Of a DNA stretch of 64,000 nucleotides, positions 9,512 to 17,323 are shown piece after piece. This DNA comes from Clostridium thermosuccinogenes (GTDB taxonomy: Bacteria > Bacillota > Clostridia > Acetivibrionales > DSM-5807). Both the position numbers and the translations under genes were made by a program. The notes under the pieces are model-generated. The model searched no databases, was not told the DNA's origin, and saw only the letters and a list, made by a program, of their open reading frames with translations. Every line of letters begins with the position of its first letter. Position 1 is the first letter of the stretch. The stretch lies in NCBI RefSeq assembly GCF_002896855.1, contig NZ_CP021850.1, positions 707,665 through 771,664 on the forward strand. The letters are read 5' to 3'.

Positions 9512-9881
9512 CCTCGAAGTTTTATATGAAAATGCTGGAGGAGTTCAAAAAATTATGCGTGATTATATTCGTGACATCCGGTATTTTTAAGGTTGCGAGT
9601 TGAAAACCTTTTTTTAATCCACCTTGTCACCAATATGAAAAATGGGTTGAATGCAGTTTTTAAAATGTATGATTGCCGCTAAAAGGATTCAAGGCATATA
9701 ACAACCAGTAACACCTATTATTGGGCGAATTCATTCCAAAACCATATAATGCTGACTCCATTAATATCATGCGCTGCAGGCCTGAGCCTGCAGGGAGTTG
9801 ATTGACCATGCCTGTTTCAACACAGGTTCAAGTGTTATATAATATTAATGCAACCTTATTATGTAGCGAGGAGAGAATGGA
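9512..9881 (+). promoter_or_regulatory. Region before csoR with hairpin and possible promoter
   Basis: No gene is supported. A perfect 8-bp hairpin lies at 9774-9793 (CTGCAGGC, CTGA loop, GCCTGCAG). A possible sigma-A promoter follows: TTTCAA at 9815-9820, 17 bp, TATAAT at 9838-9843. The -35 box is part of a short inverted repeat, CCTGT (9811-9815) with ACAGG (9822-9826). No ACCC-N5-GGGT operator of the kind seen near ccdA and the glutaredoxin gene is present, so autoregulation is not evident. Confidence 0.45.
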
Positions 9882-10175
9882 ATGGAAAAGAATGAGGCAG
9901 CCAAAAAGGAATCAAAAGAAGACCTCCTAAAGCGCTTAAGGCGTATTGAGGGACAGGTAAAAGGCATACAAAGAATGATTGAGGAAGAAAAATATTGTGT
10001 TGATATATTGACGCAGGTGGCAGCGGTGCGTGCCGCCATAAACAAGGTAGGGACTCTCATTCTGGAAAAACACTCAATGGATTGCATTGAGAACATAGTC
10101 TCTTCGGAGGACAAGGAAAAAGCCCTCAATGAGCTTACAAAAACGATAAAAAGCTTTATGAAGTATTCGGAGTGA
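9882..10175 (+). CDS. csoR: CsoR-family metal- or thiol-sensing repressor
   Basis: A 97-residue all-helical DUF156 protein. RLRRIEGQVKGIQRMIEE is the hallmark first helix. The sensing residues are Cys39, His64 and Cys68 (YCVDIL and KHSMDC). Their spacing equals Cys36-His61-Cys65 of M. tuberculosis CsoR, the Cu(I) set, rather than the Cys-Cys pair of CstR. CsoR proteins bind GC-containing palindromes and release DNA on ligand binding. The neighbours are thiol-disulfide redox genes rather than a copper pump. Two ACCC-N5-GGGT palindromes lie over the promoters of ccdA and the glutaredoxin gene. Start choice: ATG at 9882 with GAGGAGAG upstream. Confidence 0.85.
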   Translation: MEKNEAAKKESKEDLLKRLRRIEGQVKGIQRMIEEEKYCVDILTQVAAVRAAINKVGTLILEKHSMDCIENIVSSEDKEKALNELTKTIKSFMKYSE

Positions 10176-10298
10176 TTGCTTTTGGCAGTTTGCCACAAAA
10201 AGCGCATCTGACAGGCTGGGCATCTTTTCAAATTTTCCAGTCTGTAAAAATCAAAATACCCAGCCTGCAGAAATATACTCATATTCGAAAACTCCTCC

Positions 10299-10455
10299 GG
10301 CGGATGAATTATGGAGCTAGTTCCTGTTATTACGTTTCCATGTTATCATGGAAGCTTTCTCTGGAGGATACGTTATCAGGCCGGCTCCCGTAATTTCGTT
10401 CCTATGTTCTTACGGAAGCTTTCCCCCTGGAGGATGAATTATCGGGCGGGTTCCC
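10299..10455. repeat. Degenerate ~65-bp tandem repeat (2.4 copies)
   Basis: Units begin at 10299, 10363 and 10429, each with GG(C/A)GGAT followed by TTAT and a GG...TCC block. The first two continue into GAAGCTTTC. The third copy is partial and runs into the 3' end of the tlpA-like gene (stop at 10439). Unit 1 carries a small hairpin (TTCCATG...CATGGAA). A separate 9-bp inverted repeat, CAGGCTGGG/CCCAGCCTG, lies just upstream at about 10211-10268. Confidence 0.6.
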
Positions 10456-11122
10456 CTTTTTTTACTTTATCTATGATTTTTTCCAATATCTCTTTATTTG
10501 TAGCTCCCGGAATGTAACCGTACACAGTGCCATCCTTGTTTATTATAAAGGTATTGGGCAGCCCTGATATGCCATAGGTTTGGGCTACAGTGCCGTCTTC
10601 ATCCATGAGGACGTTAAGACTGATATTTTCCGATTTCAGGTATTTGGTAACGGTTTCTCTGGATTCCTCAACGTTTACAGTCAGTATGACTACTTCGTCG
10701 TCTTTCTCCAGTTCCTTATTCAGTTCATTAAAGTCAGGCATTTCAACTTTGCACCATTTGCACCAGACAGCCCAGAAATTGAGAATGACTATTTTGCTCC
10801 TGTAATCGGAAAGCTTTACTGTTTCACCGTCCAGATTTTTCAGACTGAAATCCGGAGCCATTATTTTATTTTCATCCGATGCGGTATCCGTATTTCCTGA
10901 CCCGGAACCATCCTCTCCGGAATCAGGCTTATCGGTTTTCCGGGAATCAGATGCCTGGGAATCGGAACTGCCTGCGTCCGGAGTATAGGAATCGTCAGCT
11001 TCTGTTTGCTGAGACTGTCTGGCAAAAGCTATATCCTTGTTCTTTGAGTAAAAGACATATGCTCCTGCCAAGAGGGCACATATCAGTATTGCCAAAAGGA
11101 CTACGCCAGCTTTTTTACTCAT
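10439..11122 (-). CDS. Membrane-anchored TlpA/ResA-type thiol-disulfide oxidoreductase
   Basis: The protein has an N-terminal signal anchor (residues 5-25, no lipobox), a Ser/Asp/Thr/Gly-rich linker of about 50 residues and a thioredoxin-fold domain. The active site is WAVWCKWCKVEMP (CxxC) and the cis-Pro loop is GISGLPNTFI. It would reduce disulfides outside the membrane with electrons passed by CcdA, encoded 393 bp upstream on the same strand. I chose the ATG at 11122 because a strong AGAAGAGGAGG precedes it; an in-frame start at 11179 would add 19 unconserved-looking residues. The 3' end overlaps a degenerate tandem repeat. Confidence 0.85.
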   Translation of the reverse strand: MSKKAGVVLLAILICALLAGAYVFYSKNKDIAFARQSQQTEADDSYTPDAGSSDSQASDSRKTDKPDSGEDGSGSGNTDTASDENKIMAPDFSLKNLDGETVKLSDYRSKIVILNFWAVWCKWCKVEMPDFNELNKELEKDDEVVILTVNVEESRETVTKYLKSENISLNVLMDEDGTVAQTYGISGLPNTFIINKDGTVYGYIPGATNKEILEKIIDKVKKGEPAR

Positions 11123-11515
11123 TGAAAAACCTCCTCTTCTTTTGCTGTATAGCTCAGGATGGACACCAGCTGATATCAAAACCTAAAGGGTGATAGCCTG
11201 ACAGATACTATCAGCAAATTCAGCATATTCTTACAAACACTATATTCTTATTTTAAATCATATTGTCTTATAGGCTTCATCCGATAAATTTTCGCTCTTT
11301 CAAAACAGTGCAGCTTTGCTTCTATTTGTAATACTAGTTATTAATAGTGCTGTACTTGGATAATACTTCTTATAATACTAACTATGATACTTCCTATAAA
11401 TGCTTCACTGAAGAATCCTGTCTTACCTGGCACACAGATATGCATTCAAAGCGCTCTTGCACGCATTGTTTAAGTATTTTGTTCTTTCTTTGCTTCCTTT
11501 ACCTGTTTGTCAAAG
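11123..11515. other. Intergenic region between ccdA and tlpA-like genes
   Basis: The region is AT-rich, with repeated ATAATACTT-like stretches near 11350-11395. A short imperfect hairpin (GATAG...CTATC) lies at about 11190-11212. A 67-codon open frame on + (11347-11550) has no ribosome site and is not credible. A separate promoter for the tlpA-like gene may lie here but I could not pick one. Confidence 0.4.
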
Positions 11516-12205
11516 CTATTGAAAACTCATATATTTCAAACTGTCGGTGAAAACCAAAATACCTGCGATAACCAGCAATATCCCGGATACAATGCTTATT
11601 GTCCGGCTGTGTTTTTGGATCAGTTTGAAAGCTCCTTTTACTTTTTCAAATAAAACTGATGTGAGAATAAACGGTATGCCGAGACCTATGGAGTAAACCA
11701 AAAGTAAAAGCACTCCCTGGGTTATTGTCTTCGAACTGCTGGCCAGAGCAAGGGCGGAACCCAAAAAAGTACCCAGGCAGGGAGTCCAGCCGAAACCAAA
11801 AACCATGCCAAATAAAATCGAGCTGAAAAAGCGCAGCTTTTCGAATTTGAAATCCAGTCTTTTTTCCATATTTAAAAACTTTAAATTTAATATTCCCATA
11901 AAGCTCAATCCGAATACCATCATGATCAGCCCGCTGATTTTCTGCAGGAGACTGCGGTTATTTATAAGAAAATGTCCCAGTGTAGTAACAGTTGCTCCAA
12001 GAGCAACAAAAACCAGAGTGAAGCCCAGCACAAAAGCGAAGGAATTTGCAAGAAGATTGCTTTTACCAGCAGCATTTTGCGTCTTATCATTCCCTGAGGT
12101 TCCAGCCAGATATGAAAAATATATCGGAAGCATGGGCAAAATGCATGGAGAAATGAATGTAAGAACTCCTTCGGTAAAAGTAAGCAAATAGTAAACTGAG
12201 TTCAA
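11516..12205 (-). CDS. ccdA: CcdA-type transmembrane electron transporter
   Basis: A 229-residue protein with six membrane segments. It has the two conserved cysteine motifs of CcdA: FISPCILPMLPIY near residue 21 and GWTPCLGTFLGS near residue 129. CcdA moves reducing equivalents from cytoplasmic thioredoxin across the membrane to extracellular thiol-disulfide proteins such as the TlpA-like protein encoded downstream. Its promoter region contains a perfect palindrome (12262-12286) overlapping a TTGACT-18-TTATAT promoter, which suggests repression by the nearby CsoR-type protein. Confidence 0.9.
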   Translation of the reverse strand: MNSVYYLLTFTEGVLTFISPCILPMLPIYFSYLAGTSGNDKTQNAAGKSNLLANSFAFVLGFTLVFVALGATVTTLGHFLINNRSLLQKISGLIMMVFGLSFMGILNLKFLNMEKRLDFKFEKLRFFSSILFGMVFGFGWTPCLGTFLGSALALASSSKTITQGVLLLLVYSIGLGIPFILTSVLFEKVKGAFKLIQKHSRTISIVSGILLVIAGILVFTDSLKYMSFQ

Positions 12206-12261
12206 GAAAACCCCTTCTTTCTTATAAAATAGCCGTATATCAACTCATATCTGCTATCTAT

Positions 12262-12286
12262 TTATATACCCTATGTGGGTATATAA
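12262..12286 (-). promoter_or_regulatory. CsoR-type operator over the ccdA promoter
   Basis: TTATATACCC, a TATGT spacer and GGGTATATAA form a perfect 10-bp inverted repeat. On the minus strand, TTGACT (12310-12305) and TTATAT (12286-12281) give a promoter with 18-bp spacing that overlaps the palindrome. The ATACCC-N-GGGTAT core resembles known CsoR boxes such as that of B. subtilis copZA. Confidence 0.7.
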
Positions 12287-12483
12287 TAACAAAAATTATA
12301 GAAAAGTCAATGCATTAATTTAACCCGTTATACTGGTATTTTCCAGGAGCAGGTACCGATTTGAAAATATTTGATCGACTATCCCCGATAACTTTCCGCA
12401 AGCGCCATCTCCAATTACTGGCACCGGAAAAATTTCTGGATTTATTTCAAATAAAATTATATCATAAAAATAAAAAATCTTGT

Positions 12484-12512
12484 TAATATATACCCATGGG
12501 GGGTATATATTA
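12484..12512 (+). promoter_or_regulatory. CsoR-type operator over the glutaredoxin promoter
   Basis: TAATATATACCC, an ATGGG spacer and GGGTATATATTA form a perfect 12-bp inverted repeat, the same core as the site before ccdA. A possible promoter, TTGTTA (12480-12485), 18 bp, TATATA (12504-12509), overlaps it. It lies 40 bp before the glutaredoxin start. Confidence 0.7.
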
Positions 12513-12552
12513 TATTGAACAACAAATAAAAAAAGTAAGGAGTGCATATAAC

Positions 12553-12783
12553 ATGTCAGTTAAGGTTTATTCCACACCTACATGCCCATGGTGTACCGTG
12601 GCTAAGAATTATCTCAAGTCAAAGAATATCGAGTTTGACGATATTGACGTATCACGAGACAGAGAAGCAGCAGTAGAAATGATACAGAAATCCGGTCAAA
12701 GGGGTGTCCCCGTAATTGACATAGACGGGAATATAATTGTCGGTTTCAATCAGGCAGCTATTGACAAGTTCTTGAATATATAG
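12553..12783 (+). CDS. Glutaredoxin-family protein
   Basis: A 76-residue thioredoxin-fold protein of the small NrdH/YruB-like glutaredoxin type. It has CPWC at residues 11-14 (STPTCPWCTVAKNYL), GVPVIDIDG as the cis-Pro segment and a GF motif near the C-terminus. It would reduce cytoplasmic disulfides with electrons from the thioredoxin-reductase-like enzyme encoded after the IS. I chose the ATG at 12553 preceded by AAGGAG; an earlier in-frame codon at 12496 lies inside the operator. It has its own terminator at 12938, so it was not in an operon with the reductase gene even before the IS inserted. Confidence 0.85.
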   Translation: MSVKVYSTPTCPWCTVAKNYLKSKNIEFDDIDVSRDREAAVEMIQKSGQRGVPVIDIDGNIIVGFNQAAIDKFLNI

Positions 12784-12937
12784 AGGAAATTGATTTAACA
12801 TCTGAGCAATGGATTATTTATAACAGGGGCAGCAACAGAAATGTATGCACTGGTGCAGCGCTATATTTCAAGAAAACAAGCTGCCCCCGGGCACATGCCC
12901 GGTTTCGGAGAAAGGATTGCTGCTGTTTGATGCTGTG

Positions 12938-12961
12938 GCTCTAAGCAGAGCTTCTTTTTTA
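12938..12961 (+). terminator. Rho-independent terminator after the glutaredoxin gene
   Basis: GCTCT (12938-12942), an AAGC loop, AGAGC (12947-12951) and a T-run (12952-12960). A second GC hairpin, CCGGG...CCCGG, lies just upstream near 12887-12902. Confidence 0.6.
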
Positions 12962-13036
12962 TTGTCCATTTTCGAGCATAACCATAGAATAAGCGAGAAG
13001 GATTGATACCATCTTTCGTTCATTTTATTTTAATAA

Positions 13037-14410
13037 TTAGTGTTGTGCATTTAAAAGTAAATAATTGTATTACCAAATTAATGGTAAAACAAAAGCATAA
13101 GTTGACGTAATGTGGTAGCTTTGAATTGACCAAAAACAAAACTATTTCCACGGAGGTCAAACTTATGCCTGAGATAATAATAGAACAAAGTCAAGAAGTT
13201 ATCAATTATATAAATATGCTAGATTTACCTTATTCTGAAGCCATACAAAATCACATGGTCCTTATGGTCTCAGGCATTATTACCACCGAGGGAAGCAAAA
13301 ATGTTTCCAGGATCTATTCAAAGCATACCTGTAACCGGGATAGAAGCTGTGGTTCAAGATTCCTCGGACAGTATAAATGGAGTAACGATTATGTGGACCA
13401 CAAGAGAATTAACCATTCTCTAAATGTTGTCCGTAATAGCGTGAATGAAGATACTTCAGGCTTTCTCATCATAGACGACTCTTTGAGTAAAAAAGATAAG
13501 TCTACCAAAAAGATTGAAGGCCTTGATTTCCACCATTCACACAGTGACGGAAAACCCATGTGGTCTCATTGCGTAGTTACTTCTCATTATAAAATTTCCG
13601 AATACTCACTGCCACAAAATTTCAGGCTCTATCTTAGAAAGCAGTTCTTTGGCAATAAAGCAAAGAAGCATTTTAAGAATAAACAAGAGCTTGCAATGCA
13701 GCTTATTGATGAATTTATACCGGTTACAGAAACAACGTACTTGTTGTTGGATGCTTGGTATACATCGGGTAAAGTGATGCTCCATGCCTTAAAGAGAGGA
13801 TATCACACCATTGGAAGAATAAAATCCAATAGAGTGATTTACCCAGGAGGCATTAAAACAAGTGTTAGAGAATTTTCAACCTTTATCAGTAAGGACGAAA
13901 CCAGCCCAGTTACAGCAGGTGACGATACTTACTATGTTTATAGGTATGAGGGTAAAATCAATGATCTTGAAAATGCCGTTATTCTGTTTTGTTGGAGCAA
14001 GCCCGATTTATCCGATAAACCAGCATTTATACTAAGTACGGATGTTAGCCTTACCACCTCCGAAATCCTTATATATTACCAGAACCGCTGGGATATTGAG
14101 GTAAGTTACCGGTATCAAAAAAACTCACTTGGTTTTGATAAATACCAGGTAGAATCCTTAACTTCAATAAAGCGCTTCTGGAGCATGGTCTTTATGGCCT
14201 ACACTTTCCTGGAGCTTTTCAGGGTTTCAAACAAGAAATCCTTAAAGCTTGATACTTTGGGAGATACCATAGGGTATTTCCGCAAACAATACTTGGTTTC
14301 AATTGCCAAGTTTGCATATACTTGTGCAGTAAAAGGGGTAACTGTCGATGCTGTTATTACCAAATTAGGGATAGCCGCATAAACATTTACAATTTACTGC
14401 ACGACACTAA
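13037..14410 (+). mobile_element. IS4-superfamily insertion sequence, copy 1
   Basis: The 1374-bp element is bounded by near-identical terminal inverted repeats: TTAGTGTTGTGCA at the left and TGCACGACACTAA at the right, with one mismatch. TTAATAA flanks it on both sides (13030-13036 and 14411-14417), a probable target duplication of 7 bp. It contains one transposase gene. A copy at 34312-35685 differs by a single base in the aligned element: T at 13965, C at 35240. It sits between the glutaredoxin terminator and the promoter of the reductase gene, so it probably disrupts nothing. Confidence 0.92.
13165..14382 (+). CDS. IS4-superfamily transposase (copy 1)
   Basis: A DDE transposase of 405 residues from the ATG at 13165, which has a GGAGG site eight bases upstream; a TTG at 13126 could add 13 residues. 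The catalytic region shows LIIDDSLSKKDKS, LLDAWYTSGK and the YREK signature YYQNRWDIEVSYRYQK (Y-2-R-3-E-6-K), which defines the IS4 superfamily. The protein is identical to that of the second copy. The frame is intact and both ends are present, so the element is probably active or was so recently. Confidence 0.92.
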   Translation: MPEIIIEQSQEVINYINMLDLPYSEAIQNHMVLMVSGIITTEGSKNVSRIYSKHTCNRDRSCGSRFLGQYKWSNDYVDHKRINHSLNVVRNSVNEDTSGFLIIDDSLSKKDKSTKKIEGLDFHHSHSDGKPMWSHCVVTSHYKISEYSLPQNFRLYLRKQFFGNKAKKHFKNKQELAMQLIDEFIPVTETTYLLLDAWYTSGKVMLHALKRGYHTIGRIKSNRVIYPGGIKTSVREFSTFISKDETSPVTAGDDTYYVYRYEGKINDLENAVILFCWSKPDLSDKPAFILSTDVSLTTSEILIYYQNRWDIEVSYRYQKNSLGFDKYQVESLTSIKRFWSMVFMAYTFLELFRVSNKKSLKLDTLGDTIGYFRKQYLVSIAKFAYTCAVKGVTVDAVITKLGIAA

Positions 14411-14476
14411 TTAATAAGCAAGTTTATACAAGTAAGTCTGCAGATGTATTTCAGCATAGATATTTTGAAAATAAAT

Positions 14477-14505
14477 TTGAATATTGTCCTGATGTTTCAT
14501 ATAAT
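14477..14505 (+). promoter_or_regulatory. Sigma-A promoter of the reductase-like gene
   Basis: TTGAAT (14477-14482), a 17-bp spacer and TATAAT (14500-14505), about 30 bp before the start codon and downstream of the IS. It means the gene keeps its own promoter despite the insertion. No ACCC-N5-GGGT operator is present. Confidence 0.75.
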
Positions 14506-14537
14506 ACTCTTGTTATGATACTTAAGAGGTGAATACA

Positions 14538-15431
14538 TTGAGGATTATTGATGTCATTATTATAGGAAAAGGACCGGCCGGGATTTCGGCTGCTTTATAT
14601 ACCCAGAGAGCCAACCTTGCAACATTGATTATAAGCAGGGATGGAAGCTCTCTGGATAAAGCGGCTAAAATCGAAAATTATTATGGCCTGGAGGAGCCCA
14701 TCAGTGGCAAAGAACTTCTGGAAATAGGAGAAAAGCAGGCGCGGAGGTTGGGAGTAGAAATTCTGAAGGAAGAAGTTATAGGCATTACGTATCTGTATGA
14801 TGAAAAATGCTTTAAAGTCTCCACAGAAAAGAGCGAACACTACTCTCGGACAGTCCTGATTGCTACAGGGCAACCGCAGAAAAGAATCGCCATTGACGGT
14901 TTGGAGGATTTTGAGGGAAAAGGAGTAAGCTATTGTACCACCTGCGATGGCTTCTTCTACAGAGATATGTCTGTGGGAGTGATAGGAAACGGTGCTTATG
15001 CAGTTCATGAGGCAATGGAGCTGGAGGCATTTACCAAGGATATCACTCTGTTTACCCACGGTGCGGACCTGGATATCACAGGAGAACTGGCGGATAAGGC
15101 AGGCAGATTTAAGATAAACACCCGTCCGATACTGAAGTTATCCGGGGATGAATTCTTACAGGAAATTCACTTTAAGGATGGGACAAGTCAGAAGATTGAC
15201 GGGCTGTTTGTTGCATACGGCACTGCTTCCAGTGTGGATTTTGCGCAAAAACTCGGTATTATAACAGAAAACAATGCTATTGTGGTGGATAATGGGCAAA
15301 GTACAAACATAGAGGGGGTTTTTGCTGCCGGGGATTGCACCGGAGGTTTTAAGCAGATATCAGTGGCTGTAGGGCAGGGAGCAGTTGCAGGAAAGAGCAT
15401 CATCGAATTTGTGAGGCATATGAAAAAGTAG
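14538..15431 (+). CDS. Thioredoxin-reductase-like FAD/NAD(P)H oxidoreductase
   Basis: A two-domain flavoprotein of about 297 residues. The FAD-binding motif is IIGKGPAGISAALYT at the N-terminus, the redox motif is YCTTCDGFFYRD (CxxC), and the C-terminal FAD motif is GVFAAGDCTGG. The NAD(P) motif is atypical: GVIGNGAYAVHEAMEL rather than GxGxxA/G followed by basic residues. The cofactor and partner may therefore differ from standard TrxB. It would reduce thioredoxin or the glutaredoxin encoded upstream. The start is probably TTG at 14538, after AAGAGGTG; the GTG at 14529 is part of that ribosome site. Confidence 0.85.
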   Translation: MRIIDVIIIGKGPAGISAALYTQRANLATLIISRDGSSLDKAAKIENYYGLEEPISGKELLEIGEKQARRLGVEILKEEVIGITYLYDEKCFKVSTEKSEHYSRTVLIATGQPQKRIAIDGLEDFEGKGVSYCTTCDGFFYRDMSVGVIGNGAYAVHEAMELEAFTKDITLFTHGADLDITGELADKAGRFKINTRPILKLSGDEFLQEIHFKDGTSQKIDGLFVAYGTASSVDFAQKLGIITENNAIVVDNGQSTNIEGVFAAGDCTGGFKQISVAVGQGAVAGKSIIEFVRHMKK

Positions 15432-15443
15432 AGTGTGCAGTAT

Positions 15444-15481
15444 AAAAGGGAGGAAATGTCATTCGACATTTTCTCCCTTTT
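15444..15481. terminator. Bidirectional terminator
   Basis: AAAAGGGAG-AAATGTC (15444-15460) pairs with GACATTT-CTCCCTTTT (15465-15481), followed by a T-run on + and T-rich sequence on -. It ends the reductase transcript. It also overlaps the last codons of the small gene on the minus strand. Confidence 0.8.
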
Positions 15482-15683
15482 TATCCAGGTCGTACAAATT
15501 ATAAGTTATACATTTGGACGCCCTTCGTGAGGAACTGCTTCTCGCAGTTTTCGTCACCTTCTCTGCTTTGTTGGTTTTTCTTGCGGGTTTGCTTGTGGTG
15601 GAATTAGCTGCTTTATTTTTGCAATTTTTATTGGTGCAGCTTCCGCCGATGATCAACGATCCGCAAATACAAAATTCCGCCAA
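15459..15683 (-). CDS. Small Cys- and Lys-rich protein of unknown function
   Basis: A possible 74-residue protein with an N-terminal four-cysteine cluster (CICGSLIIGGSCTNKNC), likely a small metal-binding knuckle. A Lys/Arg/Ser/Thr-rich tail with a net positive charge follows, suggesting nucleic-acid contact. It starts at TTG (15683) with AAAGGA about nine bases upstream. The frame on the opposite strand (15514-15738) has no such motif. I do not recognise the function. The regular cysteine spacing is the main reason to believe it is real. Confidence 0.5.
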   Translation of the reverse strand: MAEFCICGSLIIGGSCTNKNCKNKAANSTTSKPARKTNKAEKVTKTARSSSSRRASKCITYNLYDLDKKGENVE

Positions 15684-15830
15684 TATGAATCATCCTTTCT
15701 TCACATTTATTAATTATATCACAATCAAGGCGGAATAATTACCGGTAATTTAAATTCTTTTAAGAAGATATTGCCCGCCGCTTACTTTCGGCTTTTCAAA
15801 ACCCAGTTTTTGATATATAATTCTTTCTGA

Positions 15831-15849
15831 TAGTTAATAATATTAACTA
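15831..15849. promoter_or_regulatory. Perfect 19-bp palindrome upstream of the membrane/HEAT/regulator operon
   Basis: TAGTTAATA, one central A, then TATTAACTA. It overlaps a possible -10 (GTTAAT at 15833-15838) placed 17 bp after TTGATA (15810-15815). It looks like an operator for a dimeric regulator, perhaps the response regulator encoded in the same operon. Confidence 0.55.
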
Positions 15850-15901
15850 AGCAAACCATATCAGAAAAGTAGTTTATGAAATCTAAAGGGAGTAATGGCA
15901 T

Positions 15902-16423
15902 ATGGATTATTTAAAAAAATCTTTAAGGGTTCTCGCGGATTATGCAATTTCACTGCTTATTTTTTCACTTTTTATACTGAATTTTTATGATTACAGGGTA
16001 GTTTACTCCTTTGTAATATTTGTAATAATGGCTTCTATTATTTATGCAGACCTAAAACAGCTGGCGATGAAAGAAAAAAGACCTCAGTACAATCTCAAGC
16101 CTTATCCCCTGAAAGGATTGGTGCTGGGATTGATAGGCTTTTCTCCCTTTATAATATTGACACTGGTTTATCCTCTTATCAATTTTAATAATGAAATATA
16201 TGATAATGTAAAAAGGCTGATATTTAACGCGATACTGGGGCCGGTCTATTTTATTGCAAAGATGGGCAAAGGCTCATACGCGGCTTATATTGTAGCATCA
16301 CTGGTAGTGCCGATAATATCGATGCTGTCGTATATGGCAGGGTATTATGGCTTTAATTTCCCAAAATTAAAGAAGTTTGACAAAAACAAAAAAACAGGCA
16401 ATAAAACACCTGCCGGAAAATAA
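15902..16423 (+). CDS. Small four-helix membrane protein of unknown function
   Basis: A 173-residue protein with about four membrane segments: roughly residues 13-30, 35-50, 72-95 and 128-150. A basic C-terminal tail (KKFDKNKKTGNKTPAGK) would lie in the cytoplasm. There is no recognised family. It starts at ATG 15902 after AAAGGGAG. It is the first gene of a + operon with the HEAT-repeat protein (42 bp later) and the response regulator. This operon faces the fibre operon tail to tail, so a sensory or assembly role in that system is possible but unproven. Confidence 0.7.
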   Translation: MDYLKKSLRVLADYAISLLIFSLFILNFYDYRVVYSFVIFVIMASIIYADLKQLAMKEKRPQYNLKPYPLKGLVLGLIGFSPFIILTLVYPLINFNNEIYDNVKRLIFNAILGPVYFIAKMGKGSYAAYIVASLVVPIISMLSYMAGYYGFNFPKLKKFDKNKKTGNKTPAGK

Positions 16424-16465
16424 AGATATCGGGCGGCAGTAGAGAATTTGACGGAGGGAAGGCAA

Positions 16466-17323
16466 TTGACAAGTTCAGAAATTATTTTTGAGAGCTACAA
16501 CCGAGTGGTGGAGAGAAGCTATGACAGGGCATTTGAGGAAAGCGGCAAGGATGACCCTTTGAAGGTTAGGGAATCCAATGTTTCAAGGTTTTTAGATGAG
16601 GAGATAGGCACCTGGGAAACCACTCCCCTGGCAGAAATGGAAGGACTAACCCCGAAAGAATATTTTGGCAGGTTGGCGGATTTCGATGATGTGGTGGATC
16701 ATGTGAAAATTGGGGCAAAGATGTGCGACAGGGGATTGCCTGAGCTTCTTGTGGACAAGCTTATGTCTTACGGGAGCCGGGCGGTGGATACTTTGCTTCA
16801 AATGGCTTCTGACAGGAATATGCTGGAAAATGAGGATGATATATACATACCCCTGATAGCCGTGAGGATTCTCGGGGAGAGAAGGGTAAGCACCGCTAAT
16901 AATTTTCTCGTCGAGTTGATAAAGACGCTAAATGAGGACAAGGAACTGATGGTGGAGGAGATTACCGACGCTCTGATAAATATTGGAGAACCCTGTGTGG
17001 GAGTACTGATCTCTGAGCTCGATAATACCGACGAAATAGGCTATATCCATGAGTATCTGCTGACTGCCCTGGTTAAAATCGGAAAGGAAAGAAAGACGGA
17101 TGAAATCTATCGCTGCATCAAAAATACCTTCTTAAAAATGGATGACAAGATCCTGGGGGCCATGTGCGTTGGCGATTATGGCGACGGACGAGCCATACCG
17201 GCATTAAAAGGCTATGTCAAGAAGAACGCTAGTAAGCTGGATAAGCAGACATTCCTGGAAATAAAGGCCGCTGTAAAGCGCCTGGGCGGCATAGTGGAGG
17301 ATATGGATGGGGATTTTGCATGA
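16466..17323 (+). CDS. HEAT-repeat protein of unknown function
   Basis: A soluble 285-residue alpha-helical protein. Residues about 80-280 show paired helices with the A/L-x-x-I/L-G-D/E spacing of HEAT repeats, for example PLIAVRILGERR, ITDALINIGEP and LLTALVKIGKER. This indicates a protein-protein scaffold. I start it at TTG 16466, because GGAGGG lies seven bases upstream; an in-frame TTG at 16448 has none. Its last bases overlap the ATG of the response regulator (ATGA), so the two are translationally coupled and likely work together, perhaps as an adaptor for the two-component system. Confidence 0.75.
   Translation: MTSSEIIFESYNRVVERSYDRAFEESGKDDPLKVRESNVSRFLDEEIGTWETTPLAEMEGLTPKEYFGRLADFDDVVDHVKIGAKMCDRGLPELLVDKLMSYGSRAVDTLLQMASDRNMLENEDDIYIPLIAVRILGERRVSTANNFLVELIKTLNEDKELMVEEITDALINIGEPCVGVLISELDNTDEIGYIHEYLLTALVKIGKERKTDEIYRCIKNTFLKMDDKILGAMCVGDYGDGRAIPALKGYVKKNASKLDKQTFLEIKAAVKRLGGIVEDMDGDFA

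Noticed and set aside
11347-11550. 67-codon frame between ccdA and the tlpA-like gene
   Set aside because: No ribosome site, odd composition, and it runs into the end of ccdA on the other strand.
12784-14537. Glutaredoxin-reductase operon split by the IS
   Set aside because: A terminator lies after the glutaredoxin gene (12938-12961) before the IS, and a good promoter (14477-14505) lies after it, so the two genes were probably separate units already.
15514-15738. Open frame on + opposite the small Cys-rich gene
   Set aside because: It is a hydrophobic low-complexity translation of the opposite strand, without motif or terminator logic; the minus-strand frame is favoured.
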